Positions 13,401 through 25,600 of a stretch of DNA of 64,000 nucleotides are shown piece by piece. Location: positions 74,145,005 to 74,209,004 of the forward strand of contig NC_088300.1 of assembly GCF_032854445.1 (NCBI RefSeq). Reading direction: 5' to 3'. The stretch is from Liolophura sinensis (taxonomy: Eukaryota > Mollusca > Polyplacophora > Chitonida > Chitonidae). The translations under genes and the position numbers were made by a program. The notes below the pieces were generated by a model. It was not told the DNA's origin, did no database searches, and saw nothing but the letters and a program-made list of their open reading frames with translations. Each line of letters starts with the position of its first letter. The stretch's first letter is position 1.

Positions 13401-14704
13401 TGATCCATCGCTTTTTCTTTCTTAATTTCCCCAAAGACACATTAACATCTCATCATGCAAACAAACCGAAGTTCCAGAAGGAAAATAACAAGTTCTTAGT
13501 ATTTCCCGGAATACAACTGAAGACAACTCTTTTCATAGTTTTTCTGTCCCCGTATGAAAAGATAAGAACCTCTAGGGCATCGACAGAAATATGGTGTACG
13601 AGCCCTAACGATTGTATACCAGTATCGAACCTGTTATATATTGGTCAAACTCTCTTCAATGTTCTAGATAGTGATTTCCCCAAGCAGATGTCTTATAATC
13701 TCTTCCATCGAGACACATGAAGCTAATTTTGAGTGTATACCATTCACTTAATTCAAGTCCATACTCAAATTATCAAGCCTTCATACGGATTATGCATGAT
13801 CAGACACCAAGTTTCTTTAGCTTCGAATTTGTTACAAAAAAACTACGACATTAGATCTGTTCCACACTAAAGCAAAGTCACGTGAGGAAAACAATAAGTC
13901 AGAATTCACTTCCGTCATCATCATTTTGAACAGCTGAGTGTTGTTGGTGTGTTTTATGTGTATTCATCTTTTTAACAGTTCCTCTGGACACTAGGGTGAG
14001 AGTAGATCGAAGTTATTAGAGACCGAATTAAACCCTGCTACATCTTTTCCATTTGCTCACAGGTGGTTATGAGAGTTTGCGTTTTGTTAGGGTTTGTCAG
14101 GACTGTAGTCACAGGCTTCAGAGCGTGGTATTCCACACTAATAACCGTATGGATGACAGATTCACCACCGGCCAATTCACTGTGCACATGTTAATGATAT
14201 CTTTTAACTATCTCAGTATCATTGCAACAGTGTAAAGCATCACTAGCAAGTTTTTCTTCAGTATCAAACACTATGGCACTGTTTGTAACAGTTACTTCAG
14301 TCCACTACAGAATATAGTTCCATCCTTTTATAACTAAAAATATTCCTTTGATCCTCAAAATTCTGCGTCCTTTCCTGGCTTTGATTGTTGGGGCCAAAGA
14401 ATGCTAAATATTCTCGTGTGTTTTTTTTCCAGATAAATGGACAATTATATTACACCCTAATTCCCATTCTCATGCCTTTATTTATGCGCCGTCATCCCGA
14501 TTGGGTGTAATAACATGGCAGAATCGTTCACTCCCCTAGATGACAAGCTTGAAATGGAAAGCCATGCGAGAACATAGAACTGTCTGCCAGAGGTAGGCGA
14601 TACTGACCAAGCAAGCGTTGGTTGTTACACAGAATTAACCTGACATGTGGTTATGAGCTGCAATAAACTCTTCCTGACCTCTCCACGAACTTAAGCACAC
14701 CGAT
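10435..14704. other. Noncoding DNA, no gene seen
   Basis: About 4.3 kb of unique-looking AT-rich sequence. The longest frame is 116 codons on the minus strand at 10885-11235. It is hydrophobic, but in AT-rich DNA that is expected by chance, and it has no recognised family motif. No tandem or interspersed repeat was identified. Confidence 0.45.
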
Positions 14705-15041
14705 GGAGTGAGTGAGTGAGTGAATGAGTGAGAGATTGGGGTTTAACGTCGTACTTAACAAATTTTCAGTCATATGACGACGAAGGAATCCTTAGAGTGC
14801 ATTGTGATGTGCCTCCTTGTTGCAGGACGGATTTCCACCGCTCTTTTATCTAGTGCCGCTTCACTGAGACGCCATACCGAAGGCAAGTAAGCTGCCCCTG
14901 CCCGAGCCATTATACTGATACGGGGTCAAACAGTCCGTTGCACTTCCCCTACATGCTAAACAACTTCCTCTTTTTAGGTCTTAGGTATGATCAAGACCAA
15001 TGATCGACTCTGGATCTACCGCTCCCGAAGTGGAGACACCC
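14705..15041 (-). mobile_element. tRNA-derived SINE, second body type, (ATTC)n tail
   Basis: The plus strand starts with (GAGT)n, followed by GGGGTTTAACGTCGTACTTA and CAGTCATATGACGACGAAGG, which is the shared 3' tail in reverse complement. The body (GACGGATTTCCACCGCTC, CTTTTATCTAGTGCCGC, ACCGAAGGCAAGTAAGC) is unlike that of the 10093-10434 element, so this is a second SINE type using the same tail. The 5' end on the minus strand stops at a tRNA-like remnant, CTTCGGGAGCGGTAGATCC, with the A-box end missing. It looks 5'-truncated. Confidence 0.85.
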
Positions 15042-16159
15042 ATGGAGTACCACGAGATATTCTCTTAAGAAAAAATCTTAACTTCAGTCAAATGGGTTTG
15101 CCTGTGATACCGAGAATGATAAAGAAATGATGCCAGTAGAGTACGACCGGTGCGTCGTTGCTGCAGCAGAATTATTACTTCTAGGGGTAAAGTTAGAAAT
15201 GGGTAAAGTTAGGACTGAATAAAATTCGTACTTGATAGAGTTAGCTATGGATACAGAAAGCAACAGATACATTTATAAGCAGTCAGTCACTAAGTCAAGC
15301 AGTCAACTAAGTATTCATGCTGTTCAAATTAATCAGTCAGCCTGTAAATCTAGAAATTAAACAATCGGTCATTTTGCTTGGCACTTAGTCGATATATTCA
15401 GTTGTAAGTGAAAATGAAATTTCATTTGAACTGTAGAAAATGGGGAATGCGTTTATCACAAATCACAACAATTTCTCTCTCGGTCGCCCCCCCCCCCCCC
15501 CTGTCTCCCCCCCCTCTTTCTGATGCTAAAGATAAAGGTTGGTTGCTTAGTTAGTTAGTTCTGAGGCCAGCGGCAGGGAATGGATGGAGTTCGTGACAAA
15601 CTCCCATTTCATCCGTCAAACTCCACACGTTACTACATTGATAACGACCGACCAAACTCAACTTATTTCATTGCCTAATGTGTCAGAGTTATTTGTATGT
15701 TAAAAAAGCTAGAAGACATGTATAGCGTGAAGAAGCCGTGTGCGTGATGTTAGTGCTGATGATACATAACATTGGGCGTGAAGGGTAAACACTGGGTAGG
15801 GGCACTCTTCTTCCTCAAATCCAGCAGGATTCAGCATGGTTAGTCACGATATGATGATGAAAAAAAGTAAATCGTCAGGCGAATGTGTTAATGATAACGC
15901 ATTTTCATTAGTTTGCGGGGGTTGAAGTGATCAATGATCAGCTTTGATCCATCTATACCAGAGATAAAAGTCTTGCACGAATGGCCACGTTATGCAAACA
16001 TTTACGTCCCCTCTTCTTCATGGTTACTCAAGCAGGTCATGTGTTTGTCAGAGGAGGGACTTTGGCAGCAAACAGTATTGCATACTTGATTGTGCACGAT
16101 TATTCCGTCGGGTAAGGGTCAATGGTAAACTTGGTTTGGGGAATGATATTCATATGGCT
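15042..16159. other. Noncoding DNA with a poly(C) tract
   Basis: A C-rich run interrupted by TGT sits at about 15487-15513 and is the only simple repeat seen. Open frames are 62 codons or fewer and unconvincing. Confidence 0.45.
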
Positions 16160-16232
16160 GCCGCAGTGGGATAGCCAAGTGGTCAGAGTGCTCGAGCATG
16201 GTTCAGTCCATAATCTCCCAAAGGGCAAGTAT
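16160..16232 (+). repeat. tRNA-like SINE head, internally deleted
   Basis: TAGCCAAGTGGTCAGAGTG (16173-16191) contains a perfect A-box-like motif. It is followed after only a few bases by GGTTCAGTCC, a B-box-like sequence. The spacing is too short for a tRNA, so the region between the boxes appears deleted. It is most likely a fragment of a tRNA-derived SINE. No tail could be traced. Confidence 0.45.
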
Positions 16233-17359
16233 ATTGCAAATCTACGTACTCCTCTCGTCTTGCCGCTCTACATTATAGACCTATCGTGATACCAGTCTCA
16301 CAGCCTGTGTCAGTATGACATATCACAGTGAACTGCTTGAATAAAAACAGTGTCTTTTGTACGACAGAATTAAATCTGAAATCAACTTAAATCTGCTAAC
16401 AAATTCTAAATCTTCTAACACAAATTTCTTATACCCTTATTGACGTTGTCTTGGAATGAAAAATGTAAGTTTTGGTTGTATGACAAGATAAAGGAATGAA
16501 GCATAGATTGTGAGAGCTCGAGTAAGCGAACTGGACCATATATGTCCAACAACCTGGACAAAACCTTGTTCGTAGACGTGTACAAAACATAGTACATTCC
16601 ACAGGATACAAATGCTTAAAGTGTTTCGAGAAATCTTGATTGTTACTACATGTGTCGGAAGTTAAAAATGAATGAAGTCAATATGTGGATCACAAATGTC
16701 CTATACGACGTACTGAAACCGATACTGGATGCATGGTGTTGAGTATCCAATATCCAAAATCTACCCTCCAAGTTACCTAATATCTAGTGGTTTTTTCCTT
16801 AAACCTTTCCTGCGAACACTTTTGCCAACAACAGCCGCTCTTCAATGGCACTCCAGAGAAAGTGGGTTCAATTTCATCCCATGATGTTAGTCTCTGTAAC
16901 AGGAACACATTTACCAGACGTATGTCCATGGAGGTAAAGAATTCGCTTTTGACGTTAATTAATCTCCTGTGGTCAAAATCGGCTGAGACAGACTATTGAT
17001 ATTGTGCGTGGTTTAAGACATTTATCACTGCTTTTTGGGGTTGTGGATACTCAGGTGAGAAATGAGCATGATAACATTTGTCACGACCTTGTATAACCCT
17101 CATTACAAATGGGGATATCATGTGTCAAATAACCGGCACATAACTCCAAATACTACACAATCAATTTGCAATATTTCAGAATCCGGTCTCGGAGCGCCAA
17201 AGTTTTATTTGCAATTTATAGCCAGTCTCAGTGGAAGAAAAAAAATGTTCTAAACAGACAAAGCTATCGATTACATGTTTGGAGATAAACGGCACCCAGA
17301 AGAGAGTGATGACTTGTAACGTTAGGATATGTCAATAAGTGAACTCTAACGTCCAGCAA
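16233..17359. other. Noncoding DNA, no gene seen
   Basis: Only short open frames (70 codons or fewer) without motifs. This stretch precedes the duplicated array; no homology to the later copies was recognised here. Confidence 0.4.
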
Positions 17360-18820
17360 CTGACTAATCGACGACCACGCCTTCAAATTGTCTTTAGCCT
17401 TTCAATAAGGCCGAGACAAATGTCTAGCGTAGCTCTCAGAAGTGAGCTCATACGTGGAAGATTTATTCAAGGTGAAACGTTACTGCAGTGGAAGACGTAA
17501 AACCAATTAATACGGCTGATGATTGGGTTCCAAAACTCGACAGGAGTGTAGATGAAGTAAATAAGACTGTGGTTGCGTCCTGATAAAGAGCTCAACACAT
17601 TACATAGTAAAACACCGGAAAAGAGCCAAACAGCAGTTTTTGTTTTTCCAGTGAGTGTATTAGATTACTTCTACTGTGGATTCCACATTAAATATGAATA
17701 GAGACTAAACTCGTCAATGAACCCATAATCACTCGTAAAGCGTGGCACAAAAGTGGTGCCGAAATAATAACATGATAACAGGCCTAGCTTTATATTGTGG
17801 TATGGTTGAAAGTCGAGTGGCTATGTGTCTCTCGATTGGTCAAATTACCTTATACAATTCAATGGACCACCAACAACTTCTTAAAAATCTCTCGAGATTA
17901 CTGATTGTATACTAGATTTCATTGACATTTAATGGCATACACGCATTGATGTGCTTTGTGGGCATGCCTGTAATGGATTATGTTGAAGTGTAAACTGAAA
18001 AATCACGTAATTACAAACGGATCTCTTTTAAAATGGTCTTGTGCCGTGATCATATTTCATTTGCCGTCTACTCTCTCATCATTGAGGAACTTATCTATGA
18101 CACATATTCCGTTACAAGAGTTCAGTAATAATTCTACTAGTTTATAGATTACTCCTCATGTGTACAATACCATTATCAAGTCTGGATTTTTATCCGCTGA
18201 AGGTGACATTTTACTTTTAAATTATCCCATGTTAACTTTATTGTAATGAGGGATTTAGGCACAATTGTCCTTCAATCCACCGTTCCAGTTTAAAAACCAC
18301 ATTAATTATAGACATTTGGTAAAGTTATAAAGACCTGTCTGCAGTAGTAATATTTTCCAGCCGATTACCTCCCCTGCAAATCGGAAAGTGGCATTAAGTT
18401 CTGTGTTTAAGAGGGAATTTCTCGTCTGGACAGTTGGCTGGAGCCAACTCAATTACTGTCAGCCCTGAAGCCTCTCTATTGTGAGGTCACGCTGCTGCAC
18501 AAAAGCGTCGACCGGCCCCAAATCGGATTCTCATGATATGTGATGAATTCTAAATCTTCCAGTCTCTTGTTTTCCATGTGTACGATCAAAGTGTAATGGG
18601 ACTGGGTGAAAAATTCAGTCCACTCAGTCGATTTTATACGTACACATTGAATAGCTTCATTGTCTAACGGTGCGAGAATTACCTGATATGACTGACATCT
18701 TTGCAAATTGTCGCCAATCAAGAACTGCTGAAGAAAGGTGTGCCGTATTAATTTTATTCTTGTTGATCACGCCTCTATTTTCTGCGTATTTTCCGTCAGT
18801 GGTCGGAAATATTCGGAAAT

Positions 18821-19136
18821 GACCAGTTTAACGCCCAGGACCAGTTTAACGCCCAGGAACAGTTTAACGCCCAGGACCAGTTTAACGCCCAGGACCAGTT
18901 TAACGCCCGGACCAGTTTAACGCCCAGGACCAGTTTAACGCCCGGACCAGTTTAACGCCCAGGACCGGTTAAACGCCTGGACCAGTTTAACGCCCAGGAC
19001 CAGTTTAACGCCCAGGACCAGTTTAACGCCCAGGACCAGTTTAACGCCCGGACCAGTTTAACGCCCAGGACCAGTTTAACGCCCAGGACCAGTTTAACGC
19101 TCGGACCAGTTTAACGCCCAGTACCAGTTTAACGCC
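18821..19136. repeat. 18-bp minisatellite, 18 copies
   Basis: Eighteen tandem copies of GACCAGTTTAACGCCCAG lie at 18821-19136. Five copies are 17-bp variants ending CCCG, CCTG or CTCG. Copies are very similar to each other, so the array is young or homogenised. It is not seen at the equivalent place in copies B and D, so it arose after the large duplications. An 18-bp unit equals six codons, which gives a short spurious Thr-Ser-Leu-Thr-Pro-Arg frame that the 17-bp variants break. Confidence 0.95.
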
Positions 19137-19439
19137 TTCAATTCGGGATCGTCCCCCCAGTAAGCTTGTTTGGAAAAGTTCTGGGGCTTAATAAAACTGT
19201 AGTTTAAAGCCATTTTTACCTCCCACGAAGAAAGATTAGAAGCTTTCTCGTATTTCCAAATGTTAAACCACACCATATACTCCGTTTTGAAGGAGTAAAT
19301 ACCAAGCTTTTTATGTATTCTTGAGATAGGATAGTATAATCCCCCCTAGGGAAACATTCAAATATTGCCTAGTGTACACGTAGTCCTAAAAGATCGAAAG
19401 GCCTGTTGATTTTAAAACATGCCGTTTCTGGATTGCCTT

Positions 19440-19830
19440 GATGATAAGGAAAGACAAGCTCTCATGTAAATTATTGTCGTCGTAACTGGCATTGGTCCTT
19501 ACATTATGGGTGTTGTGTTTCCATCATTGACAACATGACGAACAATGCCAAGAACTTATCTAGATTAATGACATCGTAACTAATATTCCTCCTGATGCCA
19601 TGCAGGCTATGCTCCTTTATTGCCAACATGATGAACAAGCCAAGAGCCCATCTACAATAATGGCGTGGGAACTTCCATTGCTCCTGCGATCGTACAGGCA
19701 TGTAATTCTAGATTGCCATGAGATGACGGGAAACCCAGTAAACTTATAATAACGGCGGCGTCAGTTCCATTGCTTTTGATGTAATAGATTGAAGCGTTTC
19801 TGCATTGTGCTGATGATGGTGGGACAAACT
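19440..19830. repeat. Degenerate ~90-bp internal tandem repeat (copy A)
   Basis: Related segments begin near 19565, 19656 and 19751. They carry variants of TTAATGGCGTCGTAACTTCC and TTGCCAACATGATGAACAA. The equivalent in copy D is at 37990-38360, so this sub-repeat predates the large duplication. Divergence is high and the borders are approximate. Confidence 0.6.
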
Positions 19831-20869
19831 CAGGGGCCATTCTGAGAATCGATTCTTTGTATACATTCTAAAAATTGCTCATGTGGTCTTCTAAAAAATA
19901 TACACAGGAAACCTCGATGAAGTGCCTCTAAAAGTCTAGAGATATTTGTCATAACGTTGACCTATTTAATCGATCATTCAGTACAACAAATGAACCAGTC
20001 AGCTGATGGGATCAACTCAACCAAGTTCTTTGTTTATCATGATAGTCCGTTATTTCCTGAGCAGATATACATATTAACACATAGATGCCTTAAAACACCA
20101 TCGAGTGTGTCACGCAACCTGTCGGCTGGTATGTTTTCTTCCACAAATAATATCCAGTAATGTTGTTTATTTCCCCTAATGAAAGAATCGGTATATCCTT
20201 CAGTGATCCACATGTACGTCTCGGAACGATAAGACAGGACGTCATATATTCGCACTTTGGAAATATGTGAACCAATTTCAGTGGCCTAAGCTTGTGGTTG
20301 ATTAGTTTAAAAATTCCTGACCTCTGTAGAGGAGGTGAAATAGGTCTGCAGCACGAGATATGCCGTTTTCCTCTCACATTTTCTTCATTTTTAGGGGAGG
20401 ATAGACTGGGGTCGGTTATAGTCTGCGCATTCTCCGAATCGGACTTGGTACCAAAACCACGACGAATGTGCTAATCTCTTCAATATGTAAATGAAGCTTA
20501 ATAAAAAGATCATGGTATGTATGTCATACACCCTACATCAATTACTGATGTGAAAAACCGACAGTCTCCTGGAGAGTCCTGCTTTACCTAGAGATTGTAG
20601 AATTGTTTCAACCAGAATCGGTTATATTTATAATACGACAAATTAAAGGTTAATTTCAAATAATCTACCTCTGGAAACACAAGGAAATTGTAGCTGGGCG
20701 AGATAGACAGTGTAACTCAGTCCATATTGCCCACGCGTCGCCATGGTACACGGATTGAACATACGGGCTGAGGACTGGTGGCTGTGTTTACTACAGGAAA
20801 GTAAATGAAGGAGCAGTTGGACGCAGGAATATTCGACAACGCAAGCGTATCAATTTGCCTCAGATGTCC

Positions 20870-21310
20870 TTAGCTGGGCACTGTATTAACAGTTTTTATA
20901 AAGCTGTAGGCGAGGGCTGGCTTACAGTCATTGGAAATACTATCCCAACACTTGAGACCAATGATTGACAAAACTCTTCCTGTTGAAGGTTGGGCCAAAC
21001 AAGTCTCAATAACATGGTTCCCCCTACTCCATCCGCCCTCTCCCAAGCCCACACTCGCCAGGCCCTCCATTGCACATTCACTCATCGCTTTGAGAGTAGA
21101 AACGTAATTATTATGTATCGTAGATCAAATGTAGCTTTTCTCTCGCTGCCGCCAGAACCAATAGCCTGCCAGACATCAGTCATCGATTGATCTCAATAAT
21201 AATGGGTGTAAATTCACAATGGATGGGTGGATCATAAAAAACACTCCCCCTTGTGGTGCTAAGATCGAAATAACTCCGCCTGAACTATAAACGTGGACGG
21301 TGTGTATATA
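20870..21310. repeat. Segment of copy A nearly identical to 39430-39880
   Basis: The two stretches align over about 440 bp with only scattered substitutions and two tiny indels. One is a 3-4 base difference around CATTCACTCATC; the other is in the A-run of CATAAAAAACAC. Equivalent parts of copies B (26460-26760) and C (29480-29900) are much more diverged. Overlapping 61-codon minus frames in A (20896-21081) and D (39458-39643) have identical predicted peptides, but this follows from the DNA identity and does not by itself indicate coding. Confidence 0.8.
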
Positions 21311-22497
21311 GCAATTACAGTAAGTGAAAGAGAATATTTGGCGAATGAGTTATGTATGATCCCCTATTTTAGTAATATACATAACAACTTGTTCCTAACA
21401 GTTCTGAACAGAATACATCGTTTTTGGCTCAAAATTCAACAAACTAACTACATTTTATTGATATTCAATTATCACTGGTGAACACTTCCCTGTATCCTAC
21501 AACCGATTAATAGACAAAACAAAAGAGTGTCAAGAAAGACGTGATCTTGATTCCAGTCACAAAATCCAAAGCAAATGTCAAACTCGCCCGTTATCACTAG
21601 TATTCAGGACTAACGAAAACAACTACACCTCCATCAGTCGCACTTTTCTTGTTCCTTTTCCTGGAAAATGCCTGTAGAATCGCGGGTAGGAATAGTTTTA
21701 ATCTCGTTCATGACAGATGACACAAAATATGAATGCTTGAGCTCGCCAAGCTTGTGAGGAGGTAAGATGTCGCACACCCACACATATTTACACTTGTACG
21801 AAGTGCCTACACGACTCCACCACCCTGTGTGGTATTACATACATCCTTATTAAACTTGTTATATCTACTATCCACGGACAGTCAACAATAAGCTCTTCGT
21901 GACCATATTTCAGCCAATTAAAGGCTTGTCAGACGCTTTGAAGGCAAAAAGGATAATATATCAAAGTAGGATAGCTAATGGATTATCCGATGATAATATT
22001 AATGAGATAATTATATCTTTCATCACTTCGTCATCATCACAGCCACGGATACACAACATCCTGATAGACCTATTATACCTTCAACAGTAAGGAACACTAA
22101 CGCACAAATATCCCTTGTCACTGACACGGTTTTAATGACCAGTGCTTTATGTCGCATATAACATAAAGAAGTTCAATACACGTGTAAGAACCAAGCATTA
22201 GATAAGAACGGTCATAAAGGAGTCATTGTCTGTTCTCTGATGGCAATCACTGAGACATTTTGGTGGAAAATCCTGTCCTGATTATGTTGGACACGATACC
22301 TGCCGTACAAGATATGGCGTCCTTGTGGAAAGTCTCAGTTTATGCTACCGGCCAGGATTCAAGTTTGAAAGCGTGAGGGCAAATGCACTTCAGCATTCAA
22401 GGAATAGTCTTGATAACTCTATTACTGACTTCGTTTGTCTGCTTGTAGTGAAATACACACCATGTAATTCACTGCCCGGTGTCCTACGAAGCAGCCC

Positions 22498-22795
22498 TAT
22501 ATTATCTTGACCTACGCTGTATTACACTCAGTGTTCTGAAGTCAGATGTTACCTAGGAGACGTGGGTGCGAAATTATTCCCCGCTTATACGGAATGTGTC
22601 ATGTTTATAATCAGCTACACTAAAGTATCGCCAGTATGTGATCCGTGCCATTAATTTGCTGCATTATTTTGACTTCTGCACTATTACACTCAGTGTCCTG
22701 AAGTCAGACGTGGGTGCGAAATCATTCCCTCCTTGTAGGGAATGTGTCATTTAGATAACCAGCTACATTGAAGTATTCCCAGTGTGTGAGACTAA
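22498..22795. repeat. ~160-bp tandem sub-duplication inside copy A
   Basis: Two consecutive related segments contain GTGTTCTGAAGTCAGATG (22531) and GTGTCCTGAAGTCAGACG (22693), each followed by GGGTGCGAAATTATTCC or a close variant. Copy C has the same doubled arrangement (30849-31140). Copy B has a single segment near 28080-28220. Confidence 0.7.
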
Positions 22796-23213
22796 TTACT
22801 TGTAAGGACGTAAAAAGTAACATAAACCTTTTGGAATAGAAGAAAACATGCCGAATCTGATGTCGCCGCTGTAGTGCAGATAATTTTACAGTTTGAAGTA
22901 TAGAATTAAAATGACTAGCAGAAAAAAGAGTGATTAATAGATTATCACAGTCATCTTACAATATAACGTTGACTGCTGTATATTTATGGAAACAGTGTGA
23001 ACTTTGCTGGGCCCTGTGTGAGGATATCGTGATTGAGTGGGGCTTGAGATACTGTCGTCGCTGCTCTGCTTTTACTGTCTAGCCTTTCATATTGTATTAC
23101 TGCATAAACCATGATTCCGCTGATGGACTAAGCATCTTCAAGGAATGGTCCCTTTGCATTGTTTTCCTGTTATTGTTCATTAAAAATGGTGTCAACACAG
23201 CATTTTGAGTAGT

Positions 23214-23315
23214 TCGATGTTCCAGTGACACAGTAATATTTACGTACCATCTTGTCTTATCAAGAAGACACCGCCGTGATATAGCGGTTCAGTGGAACAG
23301 CAATATTACCGTCCT
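23214..23315. repeat. 67-bp satellite-like repeat, short version (copy A)
   Basis: Contains about 1.5 units of a repeat related to the arrays at 41820-42020 and 42775-43075. Key features are TTCCAGTGACACAGTAATAT, TTATCAAGAAGACACCG and CGTGATATAGCGGTTC. It lies at the equivalent place in the unit as the longer versions in copies C and D. Confidence 0.65.
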
Positions 23316-24221
23316 AAATAAAAATACCGTCCTTCTTTGATAAAATAAACTTTCATTGAAAGCAACGTTTTATTCCGAGCAGAAACGTGCAGCCCATGTC
23401 TTTCATGACTATCGGAGAGATGTAGCATATTTGCCCGAAGTGATTTGCCCGACATCATTTCGGCTGGGGCGGTGAGGTTCTCAGGATGCTTATATTTGGA
23501 GACAGACGTCACGCTGTCATCCTTGGGCACTTGTCAGACAGCCATGGCAGAGAACTACCTCGCGGTTATGTCCGACAGCTTAACCTCACCAGAGACAGCG
23601 ACACATCGCAAGACCTTAATTACGGTTGATTCCAGGATAGTCACAAGAGAATCGACCACTGAGTTCTGTTATCAGGATATGTGTCGCTCACATCGGTCCA
23701 GATATCGGCTGTCAGATACTCGTGTGCTGACCCATATTAAGGTACATCCACACCAGGTCTGAAATTCGAATCCGAACCGTTTTTCGGAGAATATAGTGAT
23801 TTTAGTGTGATCGTTTATAGAGTCAAAATACCCCTTGCAGCTGGATGAGAAATCGTACATCTGTCGCACAGGTCGATTGCCAACCTGCTCACAGTGACAG
23901 GTCGTCTGCGAAATGATGCAAGGTGTAGCCGATGAAACAGACCAAGCTAAAGTATTAGTTGCTAACAATCATAAGATAATATCATTTTCCATCTAATGTT
24001 GGTATTTGAAGCAAGTTTTGTCTTTGAATTATACCGTGAATATATGACAGTGTCTTATAGACTGATAAACAGGTAGCCCCCTTTATGAATATAATTATAT
24101 GATATACTGTTAGCTGAAGTAGATAGCGATATATTTAAACTTATCTAACATATAGTTTGACAATATATGAAGGAATATAAAAAGAATTTCTTGTTTGGTT
24201 CAAATTAATCCACCCTTGTGT

Positions 24222-24303
24222 AGGTATGCTACTGCAGGATTCAAACTCCTTGCCCTATTAGATATAAAGGTTTCAAGGCAGGCATGTTACCACTGGACTA
24301 ATG
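24222..24303 (-). repeat. tRNA-like SINE head
   Basis: On the minus strand, TAGTCCAGTGGTAACATG gives an A-box-like sequence (24281-24298) and AGTTTGAATCCTG a B-box-like one (about 24234-24246). Between them are CCTGCCTTGAAACC and extra bases, so the length exceeds a normal tRNA. No acceptor-stem pairing was found. It is most likely a relic of a tRNA-derived element. Confidence 0.5.
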
Positions 24304-25600
24304 CGGACACGGCGTCAGAAAACATTAAATATTATGATGAATGTAAAGTTCCTCTGAACTTCCAAATTATTTCTATTTTTTTATTGATTAAAATACGATT
24401 GCGTGTTTCAAAACGATACTTCGTTATAGCTTACTACTCCCTAACTAGACACAAAATATGTGGAAATGATTTTGACTCCCGTAATCATATTTTCATTATG
24501 AAGAGAATTCCTGCAGGGAAACGTCTTAAAATTGCAATATCTGTTTTTGACCCTTATTTTGTCTTTCAATAAAACAAAAAGTATAAATCGCATCACTCCA
24601 ATTTTTCACTCACGTTCTTCAGTAATTGTACTTCATATTCAAGTGAAATTTACTTCTCACTGCTGCACCAATGTGATTTCCTGTGGCAAAGGGTGCCTTT
24701 ATCCAAAAGATTGAACGATTATTATTTATCATTCTAGATATCTTGAGACCTCTTCATTTTTACAAGATTAGAAAAAGGTGCATGATTCGAGTTCTCAACT
24801 TAGAAACTCAAGCTCATGCAACAGCTGCGACCTAAACGTAGACCATTGAAAAACGGCTCGTGTTAGAGGCACGCCCACCTACTGCCCACTCTTTATCAGC
24901 ACTTGTGAGGCTCTCTCCGTGGTTACAGTTGTGTTTCCGGGTAACAGATTTCACGTCCGCCTCAGTTTCCTAGCTGTGATACCCTGGCAAAACTCCTAGC
25001 AAGCCTAAAGTAAAATTAGGCTCGATTGCTCGCGCCATTTTGCACGGAACTATTGCATGACCTCTGAGACCTCTGAAGGCCGGTTCTTCTCAGTGTATCA
25101 TCCCGCAAGACCCTTCCGTTATAGACTAATTTTTTTTAAAGGGTTGACCACTCTTTCGACAAATAGTGGCGTCTGTGATGGCATATGCATGGCTGCTGTG
25201 ACCTTTGCTAAGGTTTCAGAGCAAGGAAATAGAAGCTTTTGGAAAGGTAGAGCATCAGTTGTGTTGGAAACTCACAAGGTCTGAGAAAAGAAAACAGTAG
25301 CAGTGTGTTAAATACAATGGGCCATAGCTAGAATCGATTCGTGGCGCGGTGATAAAGTTAAACAACTTGCCTCGTAAAACCACCACATTAGCAGACTCAG
25401 TTTCAGTATGCTTTGTTTTTATAATCACGGCATAATTTATATAATTTTATATATTTACAGCCTCCTATTGACCTCCCAGATTAATTTGGTCGATAGGAAA
25501 TGAGAGCATTCCTGACTGACCGTGACGTTAGGACGGTGTAGAAACGTTGTTCTTGATTTTAAACTTGCTACGCTCCCGTATTTCCAAAATATCCAAATAT

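Larger units (their letters stand above)
17360..25600 (+). repeat. Duplicated unit, copy A (~8.2 kb)
   Basis: First of four degenerate direct copies of a long noncoding block. Anchors shared with later copies, in order: TAATATTCAGTAATAATTCT-type sequence at ~18115 (also ~25670 and ~37277); the 18440-18560 stretch around GAGGTCACGCTGCTGCACAA (also ~25920); CTACAGGAAAGTAAATG at ~20792 (also 26372, 29401, 39357); CCCACACTCGCCAGG-type sequence at ~21047; ATACTGTCGTCGCTGCTC at ~23050; GACAGCGACACATCGCAAG at ~23594. It contains no open frame conserved between copies, so it is treated as noncoding. The copy appears to end near 25600, where the order jumps back to the 18055-equivalent sequence of copy B. 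Confidence 0.75.

Noticed and set aside
18738-18920. Thr-Ser-Leu-Thr-Pro-Arg repeat protein
   Set aside because: It arises only because the 18-bp unit equals six codons. The 17-bp variant units break the frame within the array.
20896-21081. 61-residue frame identical in copies A and D (39458-39643)
   Set aside because: Identity follows from DNA identity over ~440 bp including noncoding flanks. Several other frames are open too, and copies B and C do not keep it.
24222-24303. Functional tRNA gene
   Set aside because: A- and B-box-like sequences are present, but length and stem pairing do not fit a tRNA. A SINE relic is more likely. The same applies to 1546-1630, 16160-16232 and 28455-28558.
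24195-24572. 125-codon plus-strand frame
   Set aside because: It overlaps the tRNA-like SINE head and has no recognised motif.
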